The notes: generated by a model not told the origin, from the sequence alone. A stretch of DNA of 64,000 nucleotides from Xenorhabdus yunnanensis (GCF_028598805.1 NZ_JAQRFI010000022.1:1-64000), one strand, 5' to 3'; shown: positions 1-7,983, counted from the stretch's first letter. Numbers and translations: made by a program.

Positions 1-846
1 CAAATAGACATCATAACCCTGGTATACCTTAAACGCGTTTGAATCAAAAGCTAATGGCGCATAAATCCCATTAATACTCCAACTCACAATACTCGGCGGA
101 TCACTGTTAATACTAACTTGATACGGATCGGTTTTCGTTCCAGTTCCTTTAAAATAGAGTGGGTCAAAAAATAATTTGCCGTCCTCATTCTGCGGACTGA
201 ACAAGCCATCCTGTTCCAGAGTCAGTGCATTTCCCGCTTTTTTCGACATACTCAAATGGATGACATGTTCATCTACCTCAAAGCCTGGCGTATTAAAAGA
301 TAATGGCGCATAAAGTCCATCATCATTCATACCCAAAATGTTTGCCCCCCCCGATTTAATTTTAACTTGATACGGTTCGTCTTTCGTTCCTGTTCCGGCA
401 AATGCTTTCTTGTCAAAGAAAAGTTGTCCACCCGTATTCATGGGACTAAACAACCCATCATTTTCTAAAGTCAGTGTATTTTCTTTTTTACTGGATAATT
501 GCACTCCAATTGCCATTGTCTTATGTGTCTTATCAACAATGGTTTCCGTAGTGATAATTGATTGGTCTTTTGCACGGATTTTATCCTCTACGGAAATGCC
601 ATCTTTTCCTTTCATCGAATCTGCAAAGGCTTGCTCTGATGTATCGCTTCCAGGAGGCTGTCTCGACTTCCAGAATTCATACGCAGATTCGCCAGGCTTA
701 CCTTCCATGAATTTTTCAAATGCACACTCCGACGTATCCGTGCCCAGAGGCTGATGTTCTTTCCAAAATTCATAAGCCGATTCGCCTGGTGCACCACGGC
801 GCATAGGACGATTACCTAATGTGCGATCATTTTCACAACAGCTCAT
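1..846 (-). CDS. Phage tail fibre protein, N-terminal 282 residues (runs off left edge)
   Basis: The frame is open from an ATG at 846 to the left edge with no stop. The start follows a GAGGG ribosome site. Residues about 20-80 hold two copies of a GESAYEFWK module separated by about 32 residues and ending in a GKDG turn; this kind of module is common at the N-termini of enterobacterial phage fibres. Two longer repeats of roughly 75 residues follow, each with LTLE-DGLFSP, a GTGTK-PYQV strand and a DGLYAPL/NGIYAPL strand, which suggests a trimeric beta-rich shaft. The protein begins MSCC, like the spike at 58581-60560 (MSNCC), so both may dock on the same tail part. Role (host recognition) is inferred from repeat style; the receptor-binding end lies outside the window. 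Confidence 0.75.
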   Translation of the reverse strand, partial: MSCCENDRTLGNRPMRRGAPGESAYEFWKEHQPLGTDTSECAFEKFMEGKPGESAYEFWKSRQPPGSDTSEQAFADSMKGKDGISVEDKIRAKDQSIITTETIVDKTHKTMAIGVQLSSKKENTLTLENDGLFSPMNTGGQLFFDKKAFAGTGTKDEPYQVKIKSGGANILGMNDDGLYAPLSFNTPGFEVDEHVIHLSMSKKAGNALTLEQDGLFSPQNEDGKLFFDPLYFKGTGTKTDPYQVSINSDPPSIVSWSINGIYAPLAFDSNAFKVYQGYDVYL

Positions 847-973
847 TTTTTCACCCTCAAAAGACCTATTTTTTAACAGTATATATCTTAACCAATGACT
901 TTTATATTGTCTTTCCAATCCCCATAACATCTCAATTTTAGTCAGAGAAAGACGCATTTATTGTTATCTTAAC
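847..973. other. AT-rich spacer between fibre gene and partition region
   Basis: This spacer holds the ribosome site of the fibre gene and no convincing open frame. It separates the virion gene from the partition repeats beginning at 974. Confidence 0.4.
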
Positions 974-1037
974 GCGTCAATATGCGTCAAACAGCGTTAA
1001 CGCATATTGACGCACATTAACATTAACGTTTTATAAT
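974..1037. promoter_or_regulatory. parAB upstream inverted repeats (parS-like site or ParB operator)
   Basis: A perfect 14 bp inverted repeat (arms 974-987 and 1000-1013, GCGTCAATATGCGT and its complement) has a GCGTTAACGC core at 994-1003 just inside the right arm. TTAACG and TATAAT-like elements follow up to the parA start at 1089. The same GCGTTAACGC core recurs directly after the operon at 2056-2065. Repeats flanking a ParA/small-ParB operon are typical of centromere sites and autoregulatory operators. ParB binding here is inferred. Confidence 0.6.
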
Positions 1038-1088
1038 GCGTATTGATGTACTATAATGCTTTGACATTCATTAAAGTCTGGGGGAGCT

Positions 1089-1766
1089 ATGCCAGTTATT
1101 ACCGTTGCAAATCCTAAAGGTGGTGCAGGAAAATCAACAACAACTTTGATTTTGGCAACAACACTTGCAGCAGCGGGTGCCAGTGTGACGATTCTCGACT
1201 GTGATCCAAATAAGCCGATTAAAGATTGGCGTGAAGGTCTTTCCAAAAATCCTGTACATGTGGATTTTGAAGTCACTGAGAGTAACGTAACAACTAAACT
1301 TGATAAGTATCGCAAAGAGAGGCAGTTTGTATTTGTTGATCTTGAGGGAACGGCAAGTCGTTTAATGTCCCGCGCATTCGCACGTTCCAATCTGGTATTG
1401 ATACCCATACAGGCAAGTCCACCGGATGCCCTAATGGCCGCTAAAGCAATTCATCTCATTCAGGAAGAAGAGCAGGCGTTTGAAAAAGAAATTCCCTATC
1501 GTGTTTTATTCACGCGAACATCGCCAATCATTACAACACGCCTGGAAAAAGCGATTGTCAAACAGCTTATTGAAGGGGGAATTCCTCAATTCACCGCACA
1601 TCTTAATGAACGTGCCGCTTTCAAATCATTATTCTTTAATCGATTGGATTTAACTGAGCTTGATGAAAAAGAAGTCAATGGTCTTGATCAGGCACGAAAT
1701 AATGCAACATGCGTAGTTGAAGAACTTATTACCTATATCATTGAGCGACAGGAAAACGTAGCATGA
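1089..1766 (+). CDS. parA: ParA-type partition ATPase
   Basis: This 225-residue P-loop ATPase has a deviant Walker A motif (KGGAGKST, residues 10-17, with the signature lysine), an LDCDPNKP strand near residue 37 and a VDLEG Walker B-like strand near residue 85. Its length and the lack of an N-terminal DNA-binding domain place it with short ParA (type Ib) proteins, which position plasmid copies on the nucleoid together with a small ParB. A GGGGGAG ribosome site precedes the ATG. The ATG of the next gene overlaps its TGA, so the two are coupled. Regulation is probably through the inverted repeats upstream, with the partner protein as repressor. Confidence 0.92.
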   Translation: MPVITVANPKGGAGKSTTTLILATTLAAAGASVTILDCDPNKPIKDWREGLSKNPVHVDFEVTESNVTTKLDKYRKERQFVFVDLEGTASRLMSRAFARSNLVLIPIQASPPDALMAAKAIHLIQEEEQAFEKEIPYRVLFTRTSPIITTRLEKAIVKQLIEGGIPQFTAHLNERAAFKSLFFNRLDLTELDEKEVNGLDQARNNATCVVEELITYIIERQENVA

Positions 1767-2050
1767 CGACTAAAAATTTTGGGTTTAAAAATTTATCGAC
1801 AATTAAACCGGACGATACACCAAGTTCTGATATCGCTGATCATGAAATTGATGTTGTAGGTGACCGTAGCGGTTTTGTAAGCCGAGAAGCTGTACAAAAA
1901 GTGGTTCGTAGAGCGGTAACAGAGCCTTCTGCAAATCTCAATATTCGCCCACCCGTTTCAACGTATAACAGGTTTGTTCTTTGGGCTATGGAAAATCGCA
2001 TGAGTTACCCGGAGGCATTGAAAGCCCTGATGGACAAAGCCGGTATTTAA
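1763..2050 (+). CDS. Small ParB-like centromere-binding partner of ParA
   Basis: This 95-residue protein is encoded with a 4 bp ATGA overlap after parA. The N-terminal half is polar and probably disordered, and may stimulate the ATPase. The C-terminal part ([17 protein letters not shown] followed by [15 protein letters not shown]) resembles a ribbon-helix-helix or short helical DNA-binding domain such as those in ParB partners of type Ib systems. Position, size and the flanking GCGTTAACGC repeats support a centromere-binding and autoregulatory role. The sequence alone does not identify a named family. Confidence 0.7.
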   Translation: MTTKNFGFKNLSTIKPDDTPSSDIADHEIDVVGDRSGFVSREAVQKVVRRAVTEPSANLNIRPPVSTYNRFVLWAMENRMSYPEALKALMDKAGI

Positions 2051-2074
2051 CTTGCGTTAACGCAAGTTGACGCA
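2051..2074. repeat. Palindrome downstream of parAB (second parS-like site)
   Basis: A perfect 16 bp palindrome at 2051-2066 (CTTGCGTT and its complement) is followed by TTGACGCA. It shares the GCGTTAACGC core and the TTGACGCA heptad with the repeats upstream of parA, so the partition operon is bracketed by related sites. Confidence 0.55.
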
Positions 2075-2091
2075 TCTTAATATTTTATAAT

Positions 2092-2652
2092 TTAACTGGA
2101 TGCGTTATTTTCATGTTTTCGATGATTTATCACCCGAAAATGGTGTCGAAACGATATAATCAGATAAGCCTGTTTTGCCTGCTCCACGATATGTTGTGGT
2201 ATCTCAGCTCCCGCATGAGCGCCCCCAGGTGCACAACAGGCATAGAACACACTAACGCCTAATAATTTTCCTAAATCCGTCACTGATATGTTGAGTTTTT
2301 GCCACTCATGAAAAAGTTGATCACCCTCGTCATAAGGAGTGATGTCTAATGCTTCAAAATAAATATCCTGCATCGTGGTTTGGAATTCGCCGCGACAAAA
2401 CTGAATACATTGTCTCGTGTCATCTTTATTTCCTATAACAACAATATCCTTTTTACGGGCCTCAAAAATAAGTTTATCCCAGTCGTTATCCTTCAGGTGT
2501 TTCACCTTACCAAGCGGATAATAAAGTTCCAATCCCAGTGTTCCCTCATACATTTCTATGGGAAGAGGAATGGGAGAATACGTCACCTTTGGTACAGAAG
2601 ACAATGCTTTTTCCATGTCGGTCAGAATGGTTTCAACAGTATAGTGTCTCAT
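2092..2652 (-). CDS. Unknown protein with a C-terminal HTH-like segment
   Basis: A 186-residue soluble protein that I cannot assign. The first 120 residues are mixed charged sequence. Around residue 122 a stretch SVTDLGKLLGVS resembles a helix-turn-helix, followed by a small Cys/Gly/Ala segment (YACCAPGGAHAGAE) and a basic tail (RHHFRVINHRKHE). It converges on parB with 41 bp between the stops. Read from the ATG at 2652 it has a modest ribosome site. A regulatory or DNA-binding role is only suggested by the HTH-like stretch. Confidence 0.55.
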   Translation of the reverse strand: MRHYTVETILTDMEKALSSVPKVTYSPIPLPIEMYEGTLGLELYYPLGKVKHLKDNDWDKLIFEARKKDIVVIGNKDDTRQCIQFCRGEFQTTMQDIYFEALDITPYDEGDQLFHEWQKLNISVTDLGKLLGVSVFYACCAPGGAHAGAEIPQHIVEQAKQAYLIISFRHHFRVINHRKHENNASS

Positions 2653-3035
2653 CTCTATTCCTTAATACGTTTATTATTGGAACAAGTATAGCAGCCTGCA
2701 TTCTCATCGGACACGTTGGCTTTTTATTATAAATAAGAGGGGGCTTCTTTTGACATCAGGAGATAGTATTTGACATAGGGGGCATAGGTATATTTTAAAA
2801 AATGATGAGAATCTTGTGAGGTTACCCCACCGGCCGCCATGCGTCACGGCCACCGAATTTCCCATAAGGGGGACTTCCCTGACAGCTAAAACGTATTTCT
2901 TTCACCAGATGAAACACATTTTAAGTAGTTGATAATTAAACTAAATTTAGTTGGCGAATGACAACACAGCGCAGTGTGACGGGCTTTATTATCTATGTAG
3001 TAATGAAAAGTTCCCTTTTTTATTCAGTTGATCAG
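2653..3035. other. Intergenic region with a TTGACATA promoter-like element
   Basis: No gene is seen in this stretch. It contains two TTTGACAT elements; the second (TTGACA at 2770-2775) is followed by ATAGG repeats and TATTTT, and resembles the elements upstream of the antirestriction genes at 9.78, 10.41 and 11.72 kb. No open frame starts usefully downstream, so it may be an orphan promoter left by deletion. Confidence 0.4.
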
Positions 3036-3064
3036 ACACAAAAAAACCCCGCATAGCGCGAGGC
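3036..3064 (-). terminator. Rho-independent terminator, first copy
   Basis: On the minus strand a G+C-rich hairpin (GCCTCGCG, loop, TGCGGGG) is followed by seven T. It is nearly identical to the terminator at 3212-3241. Confidence 0.65.
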
Positions 3065-3089
3065 AGTTAATAACTGATACATTTTCAAC

Positions 3090-3115
3090 CTATCAAAAAG
3101 TATACTTTTTGATAG
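3090..3115. repeat. 26 bp perfect palindrome resembling a serine-invertase crossover site
   Basis: Thirteen base pairs on each side are perfectly complementary, with the half-site CTATCAAAAAGTA. Length, symmetry and half-site resemble the 26 bp hix/gix crossover sites of Hin/Gin-type recombinases (half-site TTATCAAAAACC). The same ACTTTTTGATAG half-site occurs at 36568-36579, upstream of the serine recombinase gene of this element. It could instead be a repressor operator. Confidence 0.5.
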
Positions 3116-3211
3116 CTCCTAAGAAGTGCTCTCAAAAGTCCTACTATAAATGATTTATCAAATACCCTAAAAGATAATGATAGCCTATTCCCTTTCTGTC
3201 CTGCATTTTAG

Positions 3212-3241
3212 ACACAAAAAAGCCCCGCGTAGCGCGAGGCA
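3212..3241 (-). terminator. Rho-independent terminator of the 3263-3925 gene
   Basis: On the minus strand, 21 bp after the stop of the 220-residue gene, a GCCTCGCG/CGCGGGGC hairpin is followed by six T. The surrounding 40 bp is duplicated at 3036-3064. Confidence 0.8.
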
Positions 3242-3262
3242 TCTAATACTGATTACTTATGA

Positions 3263-3925
3263 TTACTTTATATCCTCAATCTCAGGAATAGGCTTATCTT
3301 TCATCGCATCTAGTTCTAGTAACAAGTCGAGGCGTTTGGTCGGGTCAAGCTGTAAGAATAGCGATTTTATTAATTTATATTGCCTTGCATGATGTAACAG
3401 GGTGAATCCTTCCGCTATATCACTCATTTTAGTTACTTCTAGAAACGTTTTCGCCTTGATCTCGTCCTCGTCGTCGCGTGTATCCGTACCTTTATCGCCG
3501 CTTTTCGCTTTATCATAGCGACTTTTCGCTGCGTTAAACATACGCCTTATATTGTTGAAGACAACTTCAGCATCGACGCGCTCATCTATATTATTGTTAT
3601 CAATCGCCGTTTCTTCCAGTTCGCCCGTATCAAACATGTCTTTAATTTCTTGCTTAAAGAATGGCAAAACTGTTTCTAATACTGAGCCTTTCTGTACAAT
3701 TTGGGTAACATAGAAGATGAAAACTTGTGCTTTTAAAGTATGATCGGCTTTGGTAACTCTATAGACTTCATTAATCAGCGTCTTACGATCACTTAATCCG
3801 TTAAGTTTCTGTTCATCGTGTTTCGTCATGGCTTCCTTTTCTTTTTTCATTTCAGCAATAGCAGCGGCGGCAATACTGGCGTTAACAGTATTTTTCTTCT
3901 GAGTCTTAACGGTATTATTTAACAT
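3263..3925 (-). CDS. Unknown helical protein under a strong repressible promoter
   Basis: A 220-residue protein that I do not recognise. It has an Ala-rich N-terminus (SIAAAAIAEMKKEKEAM), an acidic and polar middle and predicted helices throughout (LINEVYRVTKADHTLKAQVFIFYVTQIV). No signal peptide or membrane segment is evident. It is monocistronic: a near-consensus promoter with an inverted repeat lies upstream (3969-3997) and a strong terminator follows. High, regulated expression of a stand-alone gene would suit a plasmid maintenance or host-takeover factor. That is inference only. Confidence 0.6.
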   Translation of the reverse strand: MLNNTVKTQKKNTVNASIAAAAIAEMKKEKEAMTKHDEQKLNGLSDRKTLINEVYRVTKADHTLKAQVFIFYVTQIVQKGSVLETVLPFFKQEIKDMFDTGELEETAIDNNNIDERVDAEVVFNNIRRMFNAAKSRYDKAKSGDKGTDTRDDEDEIKAKTFLEVTKMSDIAEGFTLLHHARQYKLIKSLFLQLDPTKRLDLLLELDAMKDKPIPEIEDIK

Positions 3926-3968
3926 AATAAGTCCTCTCTATAAATGGCAACATCGCCTATATGTAATC

Positions 3969-3997
3969 AATATAGGTCAATTATTAACCTATGTCAA
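3969..3997 (-). promoter_or_regulatory. Near-consensus sigma70 promoter with embedded inverted repeat
   Basis: On the minus strand, TTGACA (3992-3997) and TATATT (3969-3974) are separated by exactly 17 bp. An inverted repeat ATAGGT-N9-ACCTAT (3972-3992) fills the spacer and reaches both hexamers, a classic repressor site. The heptamer TAGGTCA at 3973-3979 also forms the arms of the operator in the promoter at 33572-33600. Confidence 0.75.
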
Positions 3998-5198
3998 ATT
4001 CTCGATACTAACAAACAAAATAAAGATACTGTACTAAAACACAGCTTTCGCTTCTCATAGTCGTCTGTGTGAGGAAAAACGATTTCATTATTCAGAAAAA
4101 TAAATTCCAAAAATACAATCATTTCACTCGGTTAATGGGGTATTTTTCTTTTTTTGCGATCACATATGTAAGGTGCCGTTATTTTGCCGAGGAGAATTAG
4201 ATGTTTTTCACACACCGTGAAAATGAATAATAATTCTTTTCAAATGAATTAAAATTCAAACGTATTATTGTGATATGCTAATACACACAAAAGATTTTTT
4301 GTTTGATCTCTGTGTGCGTGTCATAGAGCGCGTATGTCATATAGCATAGATGAATTCCCACCGTGTACAGAAACGCGCTGTACGCTATTTATAGAGTGAT
4401 TCTTTCTGTACGTCTCAAGTAGCAAGGCGCGCTGTGGGAGCCGGAAGCAACCGAAACATTTAATTAGCAATTAATAACAAAATATTAACAATTTTCATTA
4501 TTTATTTCCTTTTTTATCAAATAGTTACTAATTAGACATACTAGGTCTATTTTGTATTTTGATGTGGCGTCGCTTGTAACTTGTTGTTATTAAAGCGTGC
4601 GTAGGAAATAAAATCTGTGTAGACGTTTGCTAAACGTATCGGAGCATACTATGTCACGTAATACTTCTCTCTGCGTCTCTGACACAGATATTTTTATTTG
4701 AAAAAACTGCAATATAAATAGCATGAGGAAAGAAAAAAGAAGTATGTATATAATATTATTAATTAATTATAAATATATATATAAACGTCTTATTCAGCAC
4801 TTCAAATATCGTGCTATTTTTTTACTGTTTTTTGCAAAAAACATCTATGAAAATATGAGAACTTAAAAAATCACTTTTTACACTTCCGCCAACTTTTACC
4901 CTTTTAATTTTGGGAGGATAATTTTTCGATTTTTAGCAAGTGTTATATTCTGTGCAATTTTTTAATACAAGACCATGATTTAAGACAATAAAAAAATGCT
5001 GCGACGCTTAAGGGGACCCATATAACACACTGATTTTATTAGGTAAAATATGACTGTGTTAGAGCAAAAATTTAATAATACACTCTAATTTTTCACGTAA
5101 TTTTTATGCAAAACTTAAATAACAACCACGTCAATTGACATACCTCTATTTCTTGGAAAAATCGATTATTCCTGTTGACTAGCCACAAGGTTGAATCC
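3998..5198. other. 1.2 kb AT-rich region without convincing genes
   Basis: No open frame longer than about 50 codons is credible. A run of AT-only sequence near 4740-4790 and several poly-T and poly-A tracts could allow strand melting, H-NS binding or a replication start. A more G+C-rich island near 4310-4460 holds short inverted stretches such as CGCGCTGTACG and could encode a structured RNA. TTGACATACC at 5138-5147 is another member of the recurrent TTGACATA promoter family. I see no tRNA fold. Function is unknown. Confidence 0.45.
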
Positions 5199-5282
5199 AT
5201 GAAATTCAGTGAACTCGATGTACAAATCCCCGAATCGCTTATCATCGAATTAAAGGACGCACCACTCAATAGATTTTTTTAA
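5199..5282 (+). CDS. 27-residue possible peptide or gene remnant, converging on ccdB
   Basis: An ATG at 5199 opens a 27-codon frame (start MKFSELDVQIPESLII) whose stop overlaps the end of ccdB by 4 bp. The amphipathic composition looks protein-like, but it is too short to assign and may be the 5' stub of a lost gene. Confidence 0.25.
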   Translation: MKFSELDVQIPESLIIELKDAPLNRFF

Positions 5283-5593
5283 ATACCATCAAAGATAAAA
5301 TCCATTGCTGCCTTAATCCGGTCGCGGTACTGAGTAGCATCACAAAATTCAGTACCCAAGACACGAACAGGTATACTTGCCAGCTCATGAGTCATTACAG
5401 CATATTCTTTATCGTCTATAAGTCTGACAAGTGGGATCATTCGATCTGGGCGACTGTTATCTGGGTATTTTTCAATAGGCAGTAATGGAATAACAATTCT
5501 GCGGTTTAACTGCCCTATAATGTCGCTTGTTACATCCAGTAACAGAGGATAAACAGAGGTTCTTCCAGTATTACGATAAACGGTGAATTGCAT
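5279..5593 (-). CDS. ccdB: CcdB gyrase-poisoning toxin
   Basis: At 104 residues this is close to the 101 of F-plasmid CcdB, which traps DNA gyrase on DNA. It begins MQFTVYRNTG and keeps family landmarks: YPLLLDVTSD, the RRIVIPLLP strand, and a C-terminal helix ending MDFIFDGI, where CcdB has its gyrase-poisoning C-terminal residues. It lies 2 bp after its antitoxin gene in one operon. It should act in the cytoplasm and cause post-segregational killing of cells that lose the element. The key C-terminal region is intact, so it is probably functional. Confidence 0.93.
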   Translation of the reverse strand: MQFTVYRNTGRTSVYPLLLDVTSDIIGQLNRRIVIPLLPIEKYPDNSRPDRMIPLVRLIDDKEYAVMTHELASIPVRVLGTEFCDATQYRDRIKAAMDFIFDGI

Positions 5594-5595
5594 AA

Positions 5596-5832
5596 TTAAA
5601 ATGTCCTGTATTCATTACTGAAACAACCATGCTCATCATGAAAACGGTTTAATGCCTCTAGAGCTTCTGCGTTATCTTCTTGCCATTTCCTCGCCTCATA
5701 ATGACGTAATTCTGCATCCAGAGCAGCGGAAAGTGTTGCGCTAAAATTGATGCCGGCTTCACGCGCTCGACTCAGTAAGCCTCGTTCTATGGTCATTGTT
5801 ATACTCTGGGTGTTTCTTTGTTTTGCTGTCAT
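5596..5832 (-). CDS. ccdA: CcdA antitoxin
   Basis: A 78-residue antitoxin of CcdB. The N-terminal RHH DNA-binding part is SITMTIERGLLSRAREAGIN. The C-terminal toxin-binding tail is acidic (RKWQEDNAEALEALNRFHDEHG) and includes the CcdA-type ending FSNEYRTF. It precedes ccdB, as is usual, and the complex should repress the operon at the palindrome upstream (5857-5871). Confidence 0.92.
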   Translation of the reverse strand: MTAKQRNTQSITMTIERGLLSRAREAGINFSATLSAALDAELRHYEARKWQEDNAEALEALNRFHDEHGCFSNEYRTF

Positions 5833-5856
5833 GATTGACCTCCGTCATTAACATAA

Positions 5857-5871
5857 CGTGTAGCATACACG
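5857..5871. promoter_or_regulatory. ccdAB operator palindrome
   Basis: CGTGTA-GCA-TACACG is a perfect inverted repeat 25 bp upstream of the ccdA ATG, with a further TATACACG half-site just beyond. A -10-like TATGCT on the minus strand falls inside it. Autorepression by CcdA-CcdB is inferred from the family. Confidence 0.6.
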
Positions 5872-5981
5872 GAAATATACACGAATTACAATTCTAAAAT
5901 TTTTTATTTTTTGTTGTGCAAATTACAATTAGTTGCAATACTTCTTTTTGTAACTTGCACAGCAATTCCTAGAGGTGACTC
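5872..5981. promoter_or_regulatory. Divergent promoter region between ccdAB and the stability operon
   Basis: TTGTGCAA (about 5913) and TTGCACA (about 5957) form a wide inverted repeat around TTACAATTAGTTGCAATA motifs. These probably contain the operator and promoter of the plus-strand operon starting at 5982. Confidence 0.45.
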
Positions 5982-6422
5982 ATGACAACAGAAACTATAG
6001 ATCATTCAACCCTGTATCGTTTAGTTGAAGCGGGTGTGGTTCGAGAAGCTCAGGTTGTTAGTACGTTTGGTGGCTGGGTGGTGACAGTGAAATATGGCAT
6101 GACAGAGTGTTCATTAGCTGCCCAGCGCAGTCGTCAGGTACGGCTGTTTAAAAAACTGGAAACGTTAGTCAATTACCTGAAAAGTTTAGGTATTGCACAG
6201 TTTAATGTTGATGCGTCCAACTACAGCTCGGAAAGCCAGAGCAAGAATGCGCGTCCAGACAGAGCCGTGGCGTTAAAACGGGCGCATGAAGCGGTTGCCT
6301 ATGATGAATGGTTTAGGACGCAGGTACAAACGTCCATTGACGATCCGCGCTCAGCGGTAGTGCATGAGGATGCCAAACGTTATTTTGCGTCCCTAAAAGA
6401 CAGTCTACGTAAGGGGTTATGA
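5982..6422 (+). CDS. ParC-like / antitoxin fusion protein of a stability operon
   Basis: A 146-residue protein with two parts. Residues 1-80 (STLYRLVEAGVVREAQVV, GGWVVTVKYG, VRLFKKLETLVNYLKSLG, FNVDAS) resemble plasmid ParC-family partition-associated proteins. Residues 95-146 (AYDEWFRTQVQTSIDDPR) resemble the antitoxin tail of RelB/StbD-like stability systems, where an EWF-x-VQ helix contacts the toxin. It overlaps the RelE-type toxin gene by 4 bp, as is usual for antitoxin-toxin pairs. I infer that it neutralises the next gene product and autoregulates. Confidence 0.7.
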   Translation: MTTETIDHSTLYRLVEAGVVREAQVVSTFGGWVVTVKYGMTECSLAAQRSRQVRLFKKLETLVNYLKSLGIAQFNVDASNYSSESQSKNARPDRAVALKRAHEAVAYDEWFRTQVQTSIDDPRSAVVHEDAKRYFASLKDSLRKGL

Positions 6423-6703
6423 TGCGCCTTGAGTGGAAACCTATGGCTTTGGCTGACAGGGAGCAGATTATGGATTATATCGCCCACGATAATCCACAGG
6501 CGGCTATTGCGCTCGATGATGAGTTTGAAGCTTCCGCAGAACGAGCTTGTCTGCAACCTGAAATGTATAGGCCTGGCAGGGTAAAAGATACACGGGAAAT
6601 TGTGGTCAGGCCACATTATATTCTAGTATACCGTGTTAAACGGGATATATTGATGGTTTTACGCGTTCTCCATGCTGCGCAACAATGGCCGTCAGCGAAA
6701 TAA
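6419..6703 (+). CDS. RelE/ParE-superfamily toxin
   Basis: This 94-residue protein has the RelE/ParE fold pattern: LEWKPMALADREQIMDYIA at the N-terminus, a helix pair (AAIALDDEFEASAERAC), MYRPGRVKDTREIVV, and the strand pair HYILVYRVKRDILMVLRVLHAAQQWP ending in the common H-A-x-Q-x-W-P signature. Such toxins cleave mRNA on the ribosome (RelE) or poison gyrase (ParE); the sequence does not tell which. The gene is coupled (ATGATG overlap) to its presumed antitoxin at 5982-6422. Confidence 0.88.
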   Translation: MMRLEWKPMALADREQIMDYIAHDNPQAAIALDDEFEASAERACLQPEMYRPGRVKDTREIVVRPHYILVYRVKRDILMVLRVLHAAQQWPSAK

Positions 6704-6774
6704 CCGAATTTTGGACGGTTCAGACATAAAATTTCAGAACAGTGATGAGACATAACGGTCTAAAAGGGGGGCTA

Positions 6775-7902
6775 ATGTCACAAGGGGCGAGATTCGTAGA
6801 GAACAGTTATTTAAAAGAAACCACAGAGGATGTGCAGGCGCAGCTAAAAGAAACGCTGTGGTTTTATATGCAGGGCAATCTGGCGGAAACACGGGAACTA
6901 TTACGTTGGGGGCCGACGAATCCCGCTTGTCCGCGTGTGTCGGATATTCGGGCATGGATGAAAATACTGGGGCTGAATACCGTCGGTATTGCGCGTCTAT
7001 TGGGCGTCCAGCGAACAACCGTGGCAACGAACTATCTGGGGCCGCAATTGGATCGGCAGGTGGGGATAACTGCGCCGCGCCTTCTGCGTGCCGCGTTGCT
7101 GACAGGATACTTTAAACACAATCCTGATGCACCCCAGTATTATACGGCGATGAGCTTATTGGATGAGATAATCAAAAACGATGAGCTGAACACCATATGG
7201 TGCAAAATTGTGCAGGCTAAACGACAAGGCGCAAAACCCGAAGTCATTGATAAGCTGAGACAGACAGCCATTGCGACAATGTGTCCGCAATATCCCGTCA
7301 GTTTATCAGATGCAAGCAGTATGGCAGCACCGGATACGAAAATTCCGTCCAAAAAAGTGCGGCCATCACGGGAAGTTTATCGGATGGAGGCAGCGGATAA
7401 ACGACGCCTGAATAAAGATTACTCACGTCATGTGATTGTTGATGAGAATTTTACGGGCGCGACATTAGATGGGATGTACAATGAAACCGTGTTCGTGAAT
7501 TGTATCTTTAATAAAACCACGTTTGTGGGACAATTCTATGATGCAGAGTTTTATCAGTGTCAGGGCACAGAAATCTTACTCAACGGCCTGTTTGACCGAG
7601 CACAGTTCTACGAAGCACGCTTTGATGTGCTAGAGCTGAAAGGATCATTCACATTTAGTCGCTTGATATCCTCCTTTTTTGGTAATCCCAACGGTATAGA
7701 GGCAAAACCTGAGCAATTTGCAGGTGCTGAGGGCATTCTATCCTATGTAGACATTCCCCTGCCAGAGCACCGCACGATACAAGGCCGCGAAACGCTGTCA
7801 AAATGGGTACAGATTTTTCCGGCGGCAAAAGCATGGTCACGAACGACTCAGCCAGGCACACCAATGGGTGACGTCTTGCATGAGGCATACTTTACCGTGT
7901 GA
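6775..7902 (+). CDS. HTH protein with pentapeptide-repeat-like C-terminal half
   Basis: A 375-residue protein that I cannot assign. The start at 6775 is chosen because GGGGGG precedes it; an upstream ATG at 6742 lacks a ribosome site. Residues about 60-115 contain a helix-turn-helix (NTVGIARLLGVQRTTVATNYL). Residues about 215-300 run as short A(D/N)FxxxxF-like steps (FTGATLDGMYNETVF, CIFNKTTFVGQFYDAEF, FDRAQFYEARF), similar to a pentapeptide-repeat beta-helix. Some such proteins mimic DNA and protect gyrase, which would be relevant beside ccdB and a ParE-like toxin. That link is speculative. Confidence 0.6.
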   Translation: MSQGARFVENSYLKETTEDVQAQLKETLWFYMQGNLAETRELLRWGPTNPACPRVSDIRAWMKILGLNTVGIARLLGVQRTTVATNYLGPQLDRQVGITAPRLLRAALLTGYFKHNPDAPQYYTAMSLLDEIIKNDELNTIWCKIVQAKRQGAKPEVIDKLRQTAIATMCPQYPVSLSDASSMAAPDTKIPSKKVRPSREVYRMEAADKRRLNKDYSRHVIVDENFTGATLDGMYNETVFVNCIFNKTTFVGQFYDAEFYQCQGTEILLNGLFDRAQFYEARFDVLELKGSFTFSRLISSFFGNPNGIEAKPEQFAGAEGILSYVDIPLPEHRTIQGRETLSKWVQIFPAAKAWSRTTQPGTPMGDVLHEAYFTV

Positions 7903-7918
7903 TTTAGAGGGATCGCAC

Positions 7919-7951
7919 TGTGTAGCTATTAGCTACACAACCTGCTATACT
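7919..7951 (+). promoter_or_regulatory. tacAT operator and promoter
   Basis: A perfect 21 bp inverted repeat (TGTGTAGC-N5-GCTACACA, 7919-7939) sits just upstream of an extended -10 TGCTATACT (7943-7951). A further GCTACACA half-site occurs at 7968-7975. The spacing is typical of TacA-TacT autorepression. Confidence 0.7.
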
Positions 7952-7983
7952 GTTTGTATATCCATTTGCTACACAGGTGATTT

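Noticed and set aside
2380-2732. Plus-strand frames opposite the 2092-2652 gene
   Set aside because: They are antisense to a better frame, start at poor sites and have membrane-like composition only by chance.
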